This document shows positions 1 to 8,100 of a DNA stretch of 64,000 bases, piece after piece (the stretch's first letter is position 1; every line of letters begins with the position of its first letter). Both the position numbers and the translations under genes were made by a program. The notes under the pieces were generated by a model. It was not told the DNA's origin. It searched no databases and saw nothing but the letters and a program-made list of their open reading frames with translations. The stretch comes from Mesorhizobium muleiense (GTDB lineage Bacteria; Pseudomonadota; Alphaproteobacteria; Rhizobiales; Rhizobiaceae), in the NCBI RefSeq assembly GCF_900099905.1, contig NZ_FNEE01000005.1:186001-250000 (forward strand), given 5' to 3'.

Positions 1-351
1 ATGAAGACCGGCGCGTTGATCCGCTTCGCCTGCGAGGCGGGCGCAATTGTTGCCGGCGCGCCGGCGGCCGACCGTGAAAGACTGGCGGAATTCGGCTCGG
101 CGATCGGGCTTGCCTTTCAACTTGCCGACGACCTGCTCGATCTGACGGCGGATGCGCGCCAGATGGGCAAGGCGACCGGCAAGGACGCAGCCGCCGGCAA
201 GGCGACGCTGGTGGCGCTGCACGGCGTCAACTGGGCGCGGGACCAGCTTCAAGGCCTCGTCGACCAGGCCCACGCGTTGCTTTGTCCCTATGGCGAAGAC
301 GCCGTGCTTCTGAAGCAGGCAGCGGAATTCGTGTCGGCCCGCAACAGCTGA
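1..351 (+). CDS. Polyprenyl (geranyl/farnesyl) diphosphate synthase, C-terminal part
   Basis: This is the C-terminal third of a trans-prenyl diphosphate synthase, which condenses isopentenyl diphosphate with allylic diphosphates in the cytoplasm. The window edge cuts off the N-terminus; the family is about 300 residues and only 116 are visible, so the ATG at base 1 is probably internal. The second aspartate-rich motif that binds Mg-diphosphate is present as DDLLD in [10 protein letters not shown] (visible residues 39-48), preceded by a helical G-x-A-F-Q segment typical of IspA. The end ([15 protein letters not shown]) also resembles IspA. The exact chain length of the product cannot be told from this fragment. 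The LysR gene downstream is convergent. Confidence 0.85.
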   Translation: MKTGALIRFACEAGAIVAGAPAADRERLAEFGSAIGLAFQLADDLLDLTADARQMGKATGKDAAAGKATLVALHGVNWARDQLQGLVDQAHALLCPYGEDAVLLKQAAEFVSARNS

Positions 352-377
352 CGCTGTTCCAAGCTGTACTCCCCGTC

Positions 378-1268
378 CTATGGTGCGCCATGTAGCCAAG
401 GAGGGTTGGCGAACTGTTCGGCCAGGAAATCCACGAACACGCGCACGCGCGGCGACAGAATTCGGCCAGGCGGATAGACCGCGCAGATTGGCGCTCCGTC
501 AGGATGATTGTATCCGGTGAGCAGCGCGGTCAGTCTGCCTGCCTTGATATCCGGCCCGACCAATATCTCCGACATGCGGATGATGCCTATACCGGCGAGC
601 GCCAGCTGGCGTAGCGCTTCGGTGCTGTTGGCCTCTATCGGGCTGCGGATACGCATGCTTTGCAGACCGTCCGGGCCATCGAACTCCCAGATATTGAGAC
701 CGCCGCGTGCTGTGACGCCAAGACAGACATGACCTTGAAGGTCGTCTGGCGTTGTCGGCATGCCATGCCTTTCGAGATATCGAGGTGATGCGCAAATGAC
801 ACGGCGATTGGGCGCCAGCCGCCGCACCACCAGCCTCGAATCGCTGTGTGCGGCAACGCGCACGGCGACGTCGGTTTCCTCAGCCAACAGGTCGACAATC
901 GCATCTGTGAACATCAGCTCGAGCTCGACGGCCGGGTAGCGTTCGATGAAGGCCGGCAACATCGGCACGATCAAGCGATGGCCGAAGGCGCTCGGAAGAC
1001 TGACGCGCAGCCGGCCGCGCGGTTCTGCTCCGGGCTGAACCGCGATTTCAGCCTCTTTGATGTCGTTCAGGATGCGGCGAGCGCTTTCGGCATAGGTGCT
1101 GCCTTCCGCCGTCAAGCTGATGCGCCGCGTCGAGCGCTGCAGCAAGCGCACGCCAAGGCGGGACTCAAGCCGACCGATGATTTTGCTGACGGCCGAAGGT
1201 GTCATCCGCAGCCGGCGTGCCGCTGCCGAGAAGTCGCCCTCCTCGACAACTGCCAGGAACACAGCCAT
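378..1268 (-). CDS. LysR-family transcriptional regulator
   Basis: A 296-residue LysR-type regulator. Residues 1-60 form the winged helix-turn-helix (FSAAARRLRMTPSAVSKIIG, then the wing RISLTAEG); residues about 85-290 form the effector-binding domain. It would act as a cytoplasmic DNA-binding protein responding to a small ligand that cannot be identified here. The ATG at 1268 is the only good start: an in-frame stop lies shortly upstream. The gene sits tail-to-tail with the prenyl synthase. The upstream region (1269-1400) has an 11-bp palindrome and, on the other strand, a strong ribosome-binding site in front of only a short reading frame, so its usual divergent target may have been lost. 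Sequence type suits the AaeR/DmlR-like LysR group that regulates neighbouring oxidoreductases. Confidence 0.88.
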   Translation of the reverse strand: MAVFLAVVEEGDFSAAARRLRMTPSAVSKIIGRLESRLGVRLLQRSTRRISLTAEGSTYAESARRILNDIKEAEIAVQPGAEPRGRLRVSLPSAFGHRLIVPMLPAFIERYPAVELELMFTDAIVDLLAEETDVAVRVAAHSDSRLVVRRLAPNRRVICASPRYLERHGMPTTPDDLQGHVCLGVTARGGLNIWEFDGPDGLQSMRIRSPIEANSTEALRQLALAGIGIIRMSEILVGPDIKAGRLTALLTGYNHPDGAPICAVYPPGRILSPRVRVFVDFLAEQFANPPWLHGAP

Positions 1269-1327
1269 CGTCTCTTGCCGGTCGATGATATCTATTCCAA
1301 TTCGTCACAGATGAACGGAAACTATCA

Positions 1328-1338
1328 CCGATTATCGG
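1328..1338. promoter_or_regulatory. Candidate LysR operator upstream of the 378-1268 regulator
   Basis: A perfect 11-bp palindrome (CCGAT-T-ATCGG) lies 60 bases upstream of the LysR start codon, inside the divergent control region. LysR proteins bind short interrupted palindromes at about this distance from their own gene. The site is seen in the sequence; its use by this regulator is inferred. Confidence 0.35.
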
Positions 1339-1398
1339 CAGATGCGAACCATAATATGTTTTCCTCTTCAGCATGCGAAATGCTGGAGAGGAGGTGCC

Positions 1399-1587
1399 AT
1401 GGGTTCGGAACACGTAAACCTGCGAGATGCTCACGACGTGCATCGGTGGGCACGTCGTCAGCGCAGCGCCGCAATTGGGCGGTGGTGTCTTTGGCTTATC
1501 CGTACGCTCAATCGGTCACGTCAAGGAATGGGAAAACGCTCAAGGCGAAGCAACGTCCGGGCTAGCGCAGCCGGCCGATCGGAATGA
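1399..1587 (+). CDS. Short hypothetical ORF or gene remnant with strong RBS
   Basis: An ATG at 1399 is preceded by an excellent Shine-Dalgarno sequence (GGAGAGGAGG, ending 4 bases before the ATG) and lies divergent to the LysR gene, the usual place for a LysR target. The frame gives only 62 residues (starts MGSEHVNLRDAHDVHRW) and then runs into the 3' end of the opposing methyltransferase. I recognise no family. A neighbouring frame stays open and overlaps it, so this may be the decayed 5' end of a once longer gene rather than a real small protein. Confidence 0.25.
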   Translation: MGSEHVNLRDAHDVHRWARRQRSAAIGRWCLWLIRTLNRSRQGMGKRSRRSNVRASAAGRSE

Positions 1588-2300
1588 TTTCTGGCGATGT
1601 TGGAGCGTATGGCTCGCCACGCCAGTTGCCGAGCCATTCTTCGACGACCAGTCCGGCCCGATCCAGCATCTGCGCAAGGCTTTCCTTTTGTCGGGAAGGC
1701 GATTTTCGATTCGGCGCTGAGCACGCGTCCGCTGCCGGGCATTTCGTAATGGGTCGAGTAAGTGACGACACCGGTAGCGGCATCGTGGCGGAAATCGTTC
1801 CACGCTCTTACCGTGCCCAATTCGGGATGACTGAGCTCCCGTTGCGACCGTTCCGGCGTCCACTCGAGCCATTCCTGCGCGACTGGATTTCGCGTGTCGA
1901 AGATGAAGCGTCCATCGGGCGCCAGATGAGCGGCGATCGTGGCAAGCACCGCCTGTCGATCTTCTGGCGTGAGGAACACCTGGAAGGCGTGCCCGGTCAA
2001 CAGCACCAGATCGAACCGTCGTCCGAGCCGGACATTGCGCGCATCGGCCTCGACCCAGTCGACCCTCTGCCCGCCGGCTCTGCGGCGCGCGATATCGAGC
2101 ATCGCCGGCGCTGGATCGACGCCGGTCACGCTGCGCCGATCGGCGAGCGCGGCAGCCAGTTGCCCTGTGCCGCAGCCGAGATCGAGAACCGAGCCGGCAT
2201 CTTTGGCGAAGCCGACGCAATATTCGAAATCCACGCCGCCTTCGTTCTCGATATCGTAGAACTGGACGAGATCGGGATCGTTGTAGAGACGGTCGGTCAT
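1562..2300 (-). pseudogene. Class I SAM-dependent methyltransferase, frameshifted near the 3' end
   Basis: A class I methyltransferase of about 245 residues. From the ATG at 2300 (MTDRLYNDPDLVQFYDIEN) the protein shows the SAM-binding glycine motif LDLGCGTGQLA, the acidic residue after strand 2 (VTGVDPAPAMLDIARRR) and VEADARNV. After ESKIAFPTK the frame is broken: it continues as arginine-rich nonsense to 1521. Removing one base from the T4 run at 1686-1689 restores a sensible C-terminus (KESLAQMLDRAGLVVEEWLG, then EIIPIGRLR) ending at 1562. The last 40 or so residues are therefore out of frame in this sequence. A single extra base in a homopolymer could be a real mutation or a sequencing error. 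The substrate is unknown. Confidence 0.75.
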
Positions 2301-2391
2301 GGTAAGCCTATAGCTGAAGCCGTGGACCAGCAGAATTCGTGGAATAAAAGCGCAGCTTCGATGGTTTGTCGGGAAAATCAGTCGGCACCCA

Positions 2392-3264
2392 TCACCGATT
2401 CCGCACCACAATGCATGCACCGCCGACGCTTTGCAGTTTCCGGCAGATGTTGTCGGCCTTGGCTTTGGAGTCGGCGCCGATACGGACAGCATAGATCCCG
2501 CGCCTGCCGATCGGCGAGCGCACCCGGCTGACCACCGGATCATGGCCCTTGAGCAAGGCCGGAAACCGGCGCTTCACGCCAGTCCATTGATTGAGCGCCG
2601 CGGCGCGGCGGAAATTGCCGGCCACCTGCACGCCCCACGGCTTGATGTTGATCGACGCCATGGCCACGGTTTGGGACTTGATGACCGGCAGTTTTCGGCA
2701 GGCGACCGCGAAGCTCGCTTTCTTGTCGAGCGGCTGGATGCTGCCGGCATAGGCGGTGTCGGTGAACCTGTCGGCCGGCTCGCCCATGATGTCCAGAACG
2801 TAGTTTTCGGTCTCCATCGGCAGGAAGCCGCCGGAACTCAGCCAGCGCGACACCCGGCTTTCGCCGGCATTGTAGGCGGCGGCGGCCAGGCCCAGATTGC
2901 CGAAGCCGGTTTTCATCTCGGCGAGATATTTTGCCGAGGCCGGGATGGCCTGCTCGATATCGAAGGAATTGGCGAGACCGCGTATCTTGGCGGTGCCCGG
3001 CATGAACTGGGCTATGCCTTCGGCGCCGACCGGACTGACCGCATTGGGATCGAAGCGGCTTTCCTTCCAGATCAGCCGGGCAAAGAAATCCCTGGGCAGG
3101 CCGTTTTGATCGGCATGCGCCTCGATCAGATTGCAAACCCGGTCGAGCAGCCGCTGCTTGGCGGGACGCGGCGGATCGGCTTGGACGGCTGTCGCCCAGC
3201 CCAGCCCACCAAGCAAAACCAATCCACCAAGCAAAATCGGCGTCGCCCAGGGGAAGCGCCGCAT
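2392..3264 (-). CDS. Periplasmic lytic transglycosylase with SPOR-like tail
   Basis: A 290-residue soluble lytic transglycosylase (SLT family), which cleaves the MurNAc-GlcNAc bond of peptidoglycan in the periplasm. The start at 3264 gives a signal peptide (MRRFPW followed by a hydrophobic stretch, cleavage near ATAVQA at residue 29). The catalytic glutamate is E68 in WKESRFDP, followed by GAEGIAQFMPGTA and AAAYNAG, all SLT signatures. The final 35 residues (GIYAVRIGADSK and onward) resemble a SPOR-type peptidoglycan-binding repeat. The ATG lies 4 bases after the ispG stop codon, so the two genes are probably co-transcribed. A longer upstream extension is open but lies inside ispG and has no signal-peptide character. 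Confidence 0.88.
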   Translation of the reverse strand: MRRFPWATPILLGGLVLLGGLGWATAVQADPPRPAKQRLLDRVCNLIEAHADQNGLPRDFFARLIWKESRFDPNAVSPVGAEGIAQFMPGTAKIRGLANSFDIEQAIPASAKYLAEMKTGFGNLGLAAAAYNAGESRVSRWLSSGGFLPMETENYVLDIMGEPADRFTDTAYAGSIQPLDKKASFAVACRKLPVIKSQTVAMASINIKPWGVQVAGNFRRAAALNQWTGVKRRFPALLKGHDPVVSRVRSPIGRRGIYAVRIGADSKAKADNICRKLQSVGGACIVVRNR

Positions 3265-3268
3265 CGAC

Positions 3269-4522
3269 CTACTCCGCCGCTGCCTTGCCAGGTTGCCCAA
3301 ACCGCTGCTCGATATAGTCGGCGACCATTTTCTCGAAGTCGGCGGCGATCGAAGGGCCGCGCAGCGTCGCCGCCTTCCTGCCGTCGACGAATACCGGCGC
3401 CGTCGGCGTCTCGCCGGTGCCGGGCAGCGAAATGCCGATATCGGCATGCTTGGATTCACCCGGACCGTTGACGATGCAGCCCATCACCGCGACTTTGAGG
3501 TTTTCGACGCCGGGGTACTTTTCACGCCACACCGGCATATTCTTGCGCAGATCCGCCTGGATGTCCTGCGCGAGTTCCTGGAACACGGTCGAGGTGGTGC
3601 GGCCGCAGCCGGGGCAGGCGGCGACGATCGGTACGAACTGCCGAAACCCCATGGTCTGCAGGAGTTCCTGCGACACTTGCACCTCGCGGGTGCGGTCGCC
3701 GTTCGGCTCCGGCGTCAGCGAGATGCGGATCGTGTCGCCGATGCCTTGCTGGAGAAGAATGCCCATCGCCGCGGACGAGGCGACGATGCCTTTCGAACCC
3801 ATGCCCGCCTCTGTGAGGCCGAGATGCAGCGCGTGGTTGGAGCGGGTGGCAAGCTCGGTGTAGACCGCGATCAGATCCTGCACGCCGCTGACCTTGGCCG
3901 ACAGGATGATCTTCTCGCGGCCAAGGCCGATCTCCTCGGCCATGTCGGCCGACAGGATCGCCGACTGCACGATCGCCTCGCGCGTTACCTCCTGCGCGGT
4001 CAGCGGAAAGCCCTGGCGCTGGTTGTCGTCCATCAGCCTGGTCAAAAGCTCCTGGTCGAGCGACCCCCAATTGACGCCGATGCGCACCGGCTTGTCGTGA
4101 CGGATCGCCATCTCGACGATGGCTGCGAACTGCCGGTCCTTCTTGTCCTTGAATCCGACATTGCCGGGATTGATGCGGTATTTGGCCAGCGCCTCGGCGC
4201 AAGCCGGGTGGTCGGCGAGCAGCTTGTGGCCGATATAGTGGAAATCGCCGACCAGCGGCACATTGATGCCGAGCCGTTCCAGCCGCTCGCGGATGGCGGG
4301 CACGGCGGCGGCACTCTCGTCGCGGTCGACGGTGATGCGCACGATTTCGGACCCGGCGCGATGCAGCGCCGCAACTTGAGCGACTGTCTGGTCGACATCG
4401 GCGGTGTCGGTGTTGGTCATCGACTGAACGACGACAGGGGCGCCCCCGCCGACCATCACGCCGCCGACGTCGACACCGACAGACGTGCGGCGCGAGAAGG
4501 GTGAAGAAAAATATCCGGTCAT
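3269..4522 (-). CDS. ispG: 4-hydroxy-3-methylbut-2-en-1-yl diphosphate synthase
   Basis: IspG (GcpE), the penultimate enzyme of the MEP isoprenoid pathway, converts MEcPP to HMBPP with a 4Fe-4S cluster. The start at 4522 gives 417 residues ([20 protein letters not shown]). Cluster ligands are visible as C303 and C306 in CPGCGRTTS and C349 in [16 protein letters not shown], with the conserved glutamate in NGPGE. The TIM-barrel part holds the family stretch [19 protein letters not shown]. The frame stays open upstream of 4522, but that stretch would read through the repeat at 4544-4635. The lytic transglycosylase follows after 4 bases. Confidence 0.96.
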   Translation of the reverse strand: MTGYFSSPFSRRTSVGVDVGGVMVGGGAPVVVQSMTNTDTADVDQTVAQVAALHRAGSEIVRITVDRDESAAAVPAIRERLERLGINVPLVGDFHYIGHKLLADHPACAEALAKYRINPGNVGFKDKKDRQFAAIVEMAIRHDKPVRIGVNWGSLDQELLTRLMDDNQRQGFPLTAQEVTREAIVQSAILSADMAEEIGLGREKIILSAKVSGVQDLIAVYTELATRSNHALHLGLTEAGMGSKGIVASSAAMGILLQQGIGDTIRISLTPEPNGDRTREVQVSQELLQTMGFRQFVPIVAACPGCGRTTSTVFQELAQDIQADLRKNMPVWREKYPGVENLKVAVMGCIVNGPGESKHADIGISLPGTGETPTAPVFVDGRKAATLRGPSIAADFEKMVADYIEQRFGQPGKAAAE

Positions 4523-4543
4523 GGCCGGCTGCCCTTTGTTAGC

Positions 4544-4635
4544 GCCGAATTCCGGAATCGGTTTCCGGAAACAATCTGCGCAAAAATCAAAATACAGCGT
4601 CCATTGCGCGTCCGAAAGGAGGCGCGGCGCTATAG
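4544..4635 (+). repeat. RIME-like mosaic palindromic repeat, copy 1
   Basis: First of eight copies of one dispersed intergenic element. It has a first palindrome (TCCGGAATCGGTTTCCGGA, 4551-4569), a linker with CTGCGCAAAAATCAAA, and a second arm pair around TGCGCGTCCGAAAGGAGGCG ending GGCGCTATAG. It lies between the ispG start and the DUF465 gene, so it may be within the ispG leader. It resembles rhizobial RIME elements as I remember them. Confidence 0.75.
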
Positions 4636-4724
4636 AAGGTCCCGGCATGAGGTGGAGGAGCAAAGATGGCTTGTCAATGGCGACAGGCAGGCAAACCTGT
4701 CAAATCGAACCGCCGGACAAACAG

Positions 4725-4758
4725 AAAAACGCTCCGGCGGCATTGGTTGCCACCGGAG
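4725..4758 (-). terminator. Rho-independent terminator after the DUF465 gene
   Basis: On the minus strand a stem of about 11 pairs (CTCCGGTGGCA against TGCCGCCGGAG, one mismatch) is followed by CGTTTTT. It lies downstream of the minus-strand DUF465 gene and upstream of ispG, so it would separate the two transcription units. Confidence 0.55.
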
Positions 4759-4795
4759 AAGATGGTCGGGCAAAGCGCGCACTGTCCCTGCATGA

Positions 4796-4891
4796 CCCCG
4801 AAACCGAAAGGATTTTCGGAAAAGGACCATGCGCCAAAATCAGAAGCACGACAGCGCCCTTTGCGCGTCCAAAGGACGCGCAGCGCCGTAG
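4796..4891 (+). repeat. RIME-like mosaic palindromic repeat, copy 2
   Basis: Second copy of the dispersed element: degenerate first palindrome (CGAAAGGATTTTCGGA), linker GACCATGCGCCAAAATCAGA, then CAGCGCCCTTTGCGCGTCC-AAA-GGACGCGCAGCGCCGTAG. It ends 7 bases before the DUF465 stop codon, in the same plus orientation as copy 1, only about 160 bases away. Confidence 0.8.
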
Positions 4892-4898
4892 ATGAGCG

Positions 4899-5084
4899 TC
4901 AGTGCGTGGTGGGTTTCGGCTTCGCCTTCAATTTCTCAATCTCGTCCTTGAGCGCCAGCTTGCGCCGCTTGAGATTCACGATTTCGAGGTCGTCGACCGA
5001 TGGATGGTTCATCGCATCATCGATTTCGCGTTCGATGTCGCCGTGTTTCCGCTGCAGCTCATCAAGATGGGATGCAAGAGACAT
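4899..5084 (-). CDS. DUF465 (YdcH-like) small coiled-coil protein
   Basis: A 61-residue protein of the DUF465/YdcH family, small helical proteins of unknown function common in Alphaproteobacteria. It is almost wholly a charged amphipathic helix: HLDELQRKHGDIEREIDDAM at residues 6-25, then NLKRRKLALKDEIEKLKAK at 37-55, the second block being the family signature. The length is normal. A second family member (5325-5528) lies divergently 240 bases away. Function is not known; interaction through the coiled coil is only an inference. Confidence 0.85.
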   Translation of the reverse strand: MSLASHLDELQRKHGDIEREIDDAMNHPSVDDLEIVNLKRRKLALKDEIEKLKAKPKPTTH

Positions 5085-5324
5085 GATTGGTTCTCCCTTT
5101 CATGGTTTCCTCGATTGCAGCCGTCAAGGCGCGTCCCACCGCAATTTCGCTTCTGTGACGGCATAATGACAGTGTGCCACTATCGGGCACCGATGTCGAA
5201 TGCTGCGTGGTAGCATTCCACGACAATACGAAATGTGGTATTGGCTGCGCGCCGGTGCAAGATACCTCCGGCCTCGCCCAATCAGGCCCATTTTTGGGCG
5301 CCGCAGACGTGCAGACGGTAAATA

Positions 5325-5528
5325 ATGTCCGAACAGGAACAGGCCGATATCCGCCTCGAATATTCTCGGCTGAAGCAAGAACACGCCGATTTCGACGCGG
5401 CGATCAACGCGATGATCGCCATGGGCTGCGACCCTCTGCAGATCCAGCGCATGAAGAAGAAAAAGCTCTTCCTGAAAGACCGGCTGATGGCGCTGGAAGA
5501 CCGGATCATCCCCGACATCATCGCGTGA
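5325..5528 (+). CDS. DUF465 (YdcH-like) small coiled-coil protein
   Basis: A 67-residue DUF465 protein. It carries the family pattern of an N-terminal charged helix (EYSRLKQEHADFDAAINAM) followed by the signature IQRMKKKKLFLKDRLMALEDRI, which parallels NLKRRKLALKDEIEKL of the 4899-5084 gene. It is divergent from that gene, with a 240-base spacer that holds a GTGCC/GGCAC inverted repeat but no gene I can see. Its 3' end faces the IclR gene 32 bases away. Role unknown. Confidence 0.85.
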   Translation: MSEQEQADIRLEYSRLKQEHADFDAAINAMIAMGCDPLQIQRMKKKKLFLKDRLMALEDRIIPDIIA

Positions 5529-5560
5529 GCGAATCCACTTACGGTCGCGACAAATCCTGC

Positions 5561-6364
5561 TCATCCCGTGATCGAAAGCCTCGCGGCGCGTTCGCGCAGC
5601 AGGGCGATGAGATCGCCGGTCTTTTCCTCGGAAGTGTCGATGGGAACCACCAGGCATATCGTCGCCTCGACCTTGCCGGCAGCTGAAAAGACCGGCGCGG
5701 CAAGGCACTTTGTGTAGGCGTCGACAAGACCGGAGGTCACACAGTAGCCGGCAGCCCCGGCCGTAGCGATATCTTCTATGAAGTCGTCCAGCAGCAATCT
5801 GCGGCCATCCGGCAGGACGAGATCGTCTTCGGACACCATGTCTTCGATCACCGCCCGTTCGAAACCGGCGAGAAGCAGGCGCCCGGAAGCGGTCCAGGGA
5901 AGCGGTATCTGCAGACCCGTGGCCGAACTGATCCGGAACGGCCTGGTGCCCGGGCTTGAATGGACAATCGTGTAGCGGCCGTTTTGCAGCATGCACAATT
6001 CGGAGGTCTCGCCTGTCTCGCGCGAAAGATTGTCGACTTCCTGACGCCCTCGCCTGAGCAGGTCGTTGCCGCGCACGTAGTCCATTCCGTAGAGATAAAG
6101 CTTCTTCCCGAAATAGACGCGATTGCCGTCGCCGGCCATTTCCAGCAGGCCCGCATCCACGAGCGAGCGCACAAGCGTGTAGATCGTCGAGCGCGGCGCA
6201 TTCACTCCCTTGGCGAGATCGCCAATCCCGATCGCTCGCTGGTTCGCATGAAGAAACTCCAGGATATGGAGCACGCGGTTGAGACCCTTCTCGCGGGAGC
6301 CCGCAATCCTGTCTTCGTCCGGACCAGCGTCCGGCCGAACTGCCAAGCCATTGCCATCTTGCAT
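5561..6364 (-). CDS. IclR-family transcriptional regulator of the adjacent uptake/catabolic operon
   Basis: A 267-residue IclR-type regulator. Residues about 27-90 are the winged helix-turn-helix (GLNRVLHILEFLHANQRAIG, then LAKGVNAPRSTIYTLVRSLV); residues about 105-265 are the ligand-binding domain, with the family stretch GRLLLAGF and later AGYCVTSG and AAPVFSAAG. Such proteins sense a metabolite of the pathway they control. The gene is divergent from the ABC transporter operon starting at 6488, and the 123-base spacer holds a strong inverted repeat (6389-6424). This makes it the likely repressor or activator of genes 6488-11276. The inducer is unknown, presumably the transported amino compound. 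Confidence 0.9.
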   Translation of the reverse strand: MQDGNGLAVRPDAGPDEDRIAGSREKGLNRVLHILEFLHANQRAIGIGDLAKGVNAPRSTIYTLVRSLVDAGLLEMAGDGNRVYFGKKLYLYGMDYVRGNDLLRRGRQEVDNLSRETGETSELCMLQNGRYTIVHSSPGTRPFRISSATGLQIPLPWTASGRLLLAGFERAVIEDMVSEDDLVLPDGRRLLLDDFIEDIATAGAAGYCVTSGLVDAYTKCLAAPVFSAAGKVEATICLVVPIDTSEEKTGDLIALLRERAARLSITG

Positions 6365-6388
6365 TGCTGATTCCTGGTGTTAGTATCT

Positions 6389-6424
6389 GTCTCGTACAGG
6401 ATACATGTGTCTTTTGTAAGAGAC
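6389..6424. promoter_or_regulatory. Candidate IclR operator
   Basis: Inverted repeat GTCTCGTACA (6389-6398) and TGTAAGAGAC (6415-6424) match at 9 of 10 positions, and between them lies a near-perfect 12-bp palindrome GATACATGTGTC (6400-6411). It is centred between the divergent IclR gene and the binding-protein gene. IclR proteins bind as tetramers to such nested palindromes. The repeat is seen; binding is inferred. Confidence 0.6.
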
Positions 6425-6487
6425 AATCCAGCAGATTACCGATGCATGTATCGGCAAAGGGGAACACAACACGAAAAGGAGGTCGCC

Positions 6488-7363
6488 GTGAACGACACAT
6501 CCAAAAGACGTGATTTTCTGAAACTGGCCGGGCTTGCAACGGCCGGAGTGGTGGGCGCAGCGACAACAGTCGATGTTCAGAAGGCGGCGGCGCAGGCGGC
6601 GCCGGACAGCCTGCTGCGCACCGTTCTCGATCGCGGCAAGGTGATCGTCGGCACCGGCAGCACCAACGCGCCCTGGCACTTTGAAAACGATGCCGGCGAA
6701 CTGGTCGGCATGGACATCACCATGGGGCGCATTCTTGCCAAGGGACTTTTCGACGATACGACCAAGGTCGAGTTCGTCATGCAGGATCCGGCCCAGCGCA
6801 TTCCGAACGTGACCACCAACAAGGTCGACATTTCGATCCAGTTCATGACCATGACCGCCCAGCGCTCGCAGCTGATCCACTTCTCCCGGCCCTATTACGT
6901 CGAAGGCATCGCCTTGCTGACCCTTCCGAACGCCGAAAACAAGACCTTCGACAAGCTGCTTGCCGGCGGTTCGGCGACGCGGGTTTCCATCCTGCAGAAT
7001 GTCGATGCCGAGGCAAATGTGCACATCGTCCTGCCGGAGTCGCAGGTGATGCAGATAGACACGCAGGCCAACGTGCTGCAGGCACTGGAATCGAAACGCG
7101 TCGACGCCGCCGCCGTCGATCTGTCGACGGTTCGCTGGCTCGCCTCGCGTAATCCGGACAAATACTTCGATGCCGGCAAGAGCTGGTTCTCGATGCTTTA
7201 CGGCGCCGCACTTCGGCAAGGCGACCTCGACTGGCTGACCTTCGTCAACACGACCTTCACCACCGCCATGTTCGGCCATGAGACGGCGCTCTACGACGCT
7301 GCATTCAAGGACTATTTCGGACAGGAGCCGCCGGCGCGCCATCCCGGCTTCCCGGTCATCTGA
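6488..7363 (+). CDS. Amino-acid type ABC transporter substrate-binding protein, Tat-exported
   Basis: A 291-residue periplasmic binding protein of the SBP_bac_3 (polar amino acid) family. The start is the GTG at 6488, chosen because a perfect Shine-Dalgarno (AAAAGGAGG) ends 5 bases before it; the frame upstream of it has no such site. The N-terminus TSKRRDFLKLAGLATAGVVG is a twin-arginine signal, unusual for this family, with processing probably near AAAQA (residue 35). The mature part has the SBP signature (GKVIVGTGSTNAPWHFENDA, then VGMDITMGRILAKGL). It is the first gene of a seven-function cluster with two permeases and an ATPase. A stem-loop follows at 7374. The ligand is unknown; a modified or D-amino acid is an inference from downstream genes. 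Confidence 0.9.
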   Translation: MNDTSKRRDFLKLAGLATAGVVGAATTVDVQKAAAQAAPDSLLRTVLDRGKVIVGTGSTNAPWHFENDAGELVGMDITMGRILAKGLFDDTTKVEFVMQDPAQRIPNVTTNKVDISIQFMTMTAQRSQLIHFSRPYYVEGIALLTLPNAENKTFDKLLAGGSATRVSILQNVDAEANVHIVLPESQVMQIDTQANVLQALESKRVDAAAVDLSTVRWLASRNPDKYFDAGKSWFSMLYGAALRQGDLDWLTFVNTTFTTAMFGHETALYDAAFKDYFGQEPPARHPGFPVI

Positions 7364-7373
7364 TGCAAGCAGG

Positions 7374-7395
7374 CGGAAGGGCTTGCGCCCTTCCG
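7374..7395 (+). other. Intercistronic stem-loop after binding-protein gene
   Basis: A perfect 9-pair stem (CGGAAGGGC and GCCCTTCCG) with loop TTGC lies 10 bases after the binding-protein stop and before the first permease. There is no T run, so it is more likely an RNA-stabilising or partial-attenuation hairpin that favours binding-protein expression than a full terminator. Confidence 0.6.
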
Positions 7396-7433
7396 CGGCT
7401 TATCGTCGACAGCCCTCGATATGACAGGGACAC

Positions 7434-8099
7434 ATGGGCTATACCCTGAACTTCAACCTGATCTGGCGGCATTTCGACAAGCTTTGGGGCGGGCTGCTGC
7501 TCAGCCTCGAGCTGGCCGTGATCTCCATCGCGATCGGCATCCTCATCGGACTGCTTCTGGCGGTCTGGTACGTGTCGGCCGGGCGTGCGGTGCGGACCGT
7601 CATCGCCGCCTATGTCGAGTTCATCCGCAACGTGCCGCTGATCCTGCTCGTCTATCTCGTCTTCTACGGCCTGCCGACGGTGGTCGACATCGCCTACAGC
7701 GCGCAGACCTCGTTCATCGCCACGCTGTCGCTCTATAGCGGCGCTTATCTGGTCGAGGTGTTCCGCTCGGGGCTCGAAGCGGTTCCGCGCGGACAGCTCG
7801 ACGCCGGCAAGGCGATCGGCCTGACGCCATGGCAAAGGCTGGTCCATGTGCGCCTGCCGACGATGCTGCGCATAACGCTGCCCGCGCTTTCCAACACGTT
7901 CCTGTCGCTGTTCAAGGACACGTCCGTTGCGTCGGTCATTTCGGTGCCCGAACTCACCTACGGCGCCCAGTGGATCAACTTCAACACCTTCCGCATCGTC
8001 GAGGTCTACCTTGTGGTGACGGCAATGTATCTCTTGACCGGCTACGCGCTTCTTTTTGCACTTCGGCTTGTCGAGCGCCGGTTCAGGGCGGCGCATTAG
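7434..8099 (+). CDS. Amino-acid ABC transporter permease (HisM/GlnP type)
   Basis: A 221-residue inner-membrane permease of the polar amino acid family with about five membrane helices (first at LLLSLELAVISIAIGILIGL). The EAA loop that contacts the ATPase is visible as EAVPRGQLDAGKAIGLTPWQ (residues about 114-133), preceded by FIRNVPLILLVYLVFYGLP. It follows the binding-protein gene by 70 bases and is followed one base later by the second permease; the two should form the heterodimeric channel. The N-terminus MGYTLNFNLIWRHFDKLW is typical. Confidence 0.93.
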   Translation: MGYTLNFNLIWRHFDKLWGGLLLSLELAVISIAIGILIGLLLAVWYVSAGRAVRTVIAAYVEFIRNVPLILLVYLVFYGLPTVVDIAYSAQTSFIATLSLYSGAYLVEVFRSGLEAVPRGQLDAGKAIGLTPWQRLVHVRLPTMLRITLPALSNTFLSLFKDTSVASVISVPELTYGAQWINFNTFRIVEVYLVVTAMYLLTGYALLFALRLVERRFRAAH

Positions 8100-8100
8100 G

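Noticed and set aside
4666..5166. A plus-strand ORF starting [10 protein letters not shown] with a good upstream GGAGG
   Set aside because: It runs through the RIME-like repeat and antisense through the DUF465 gene, and it has no recognisable domain.
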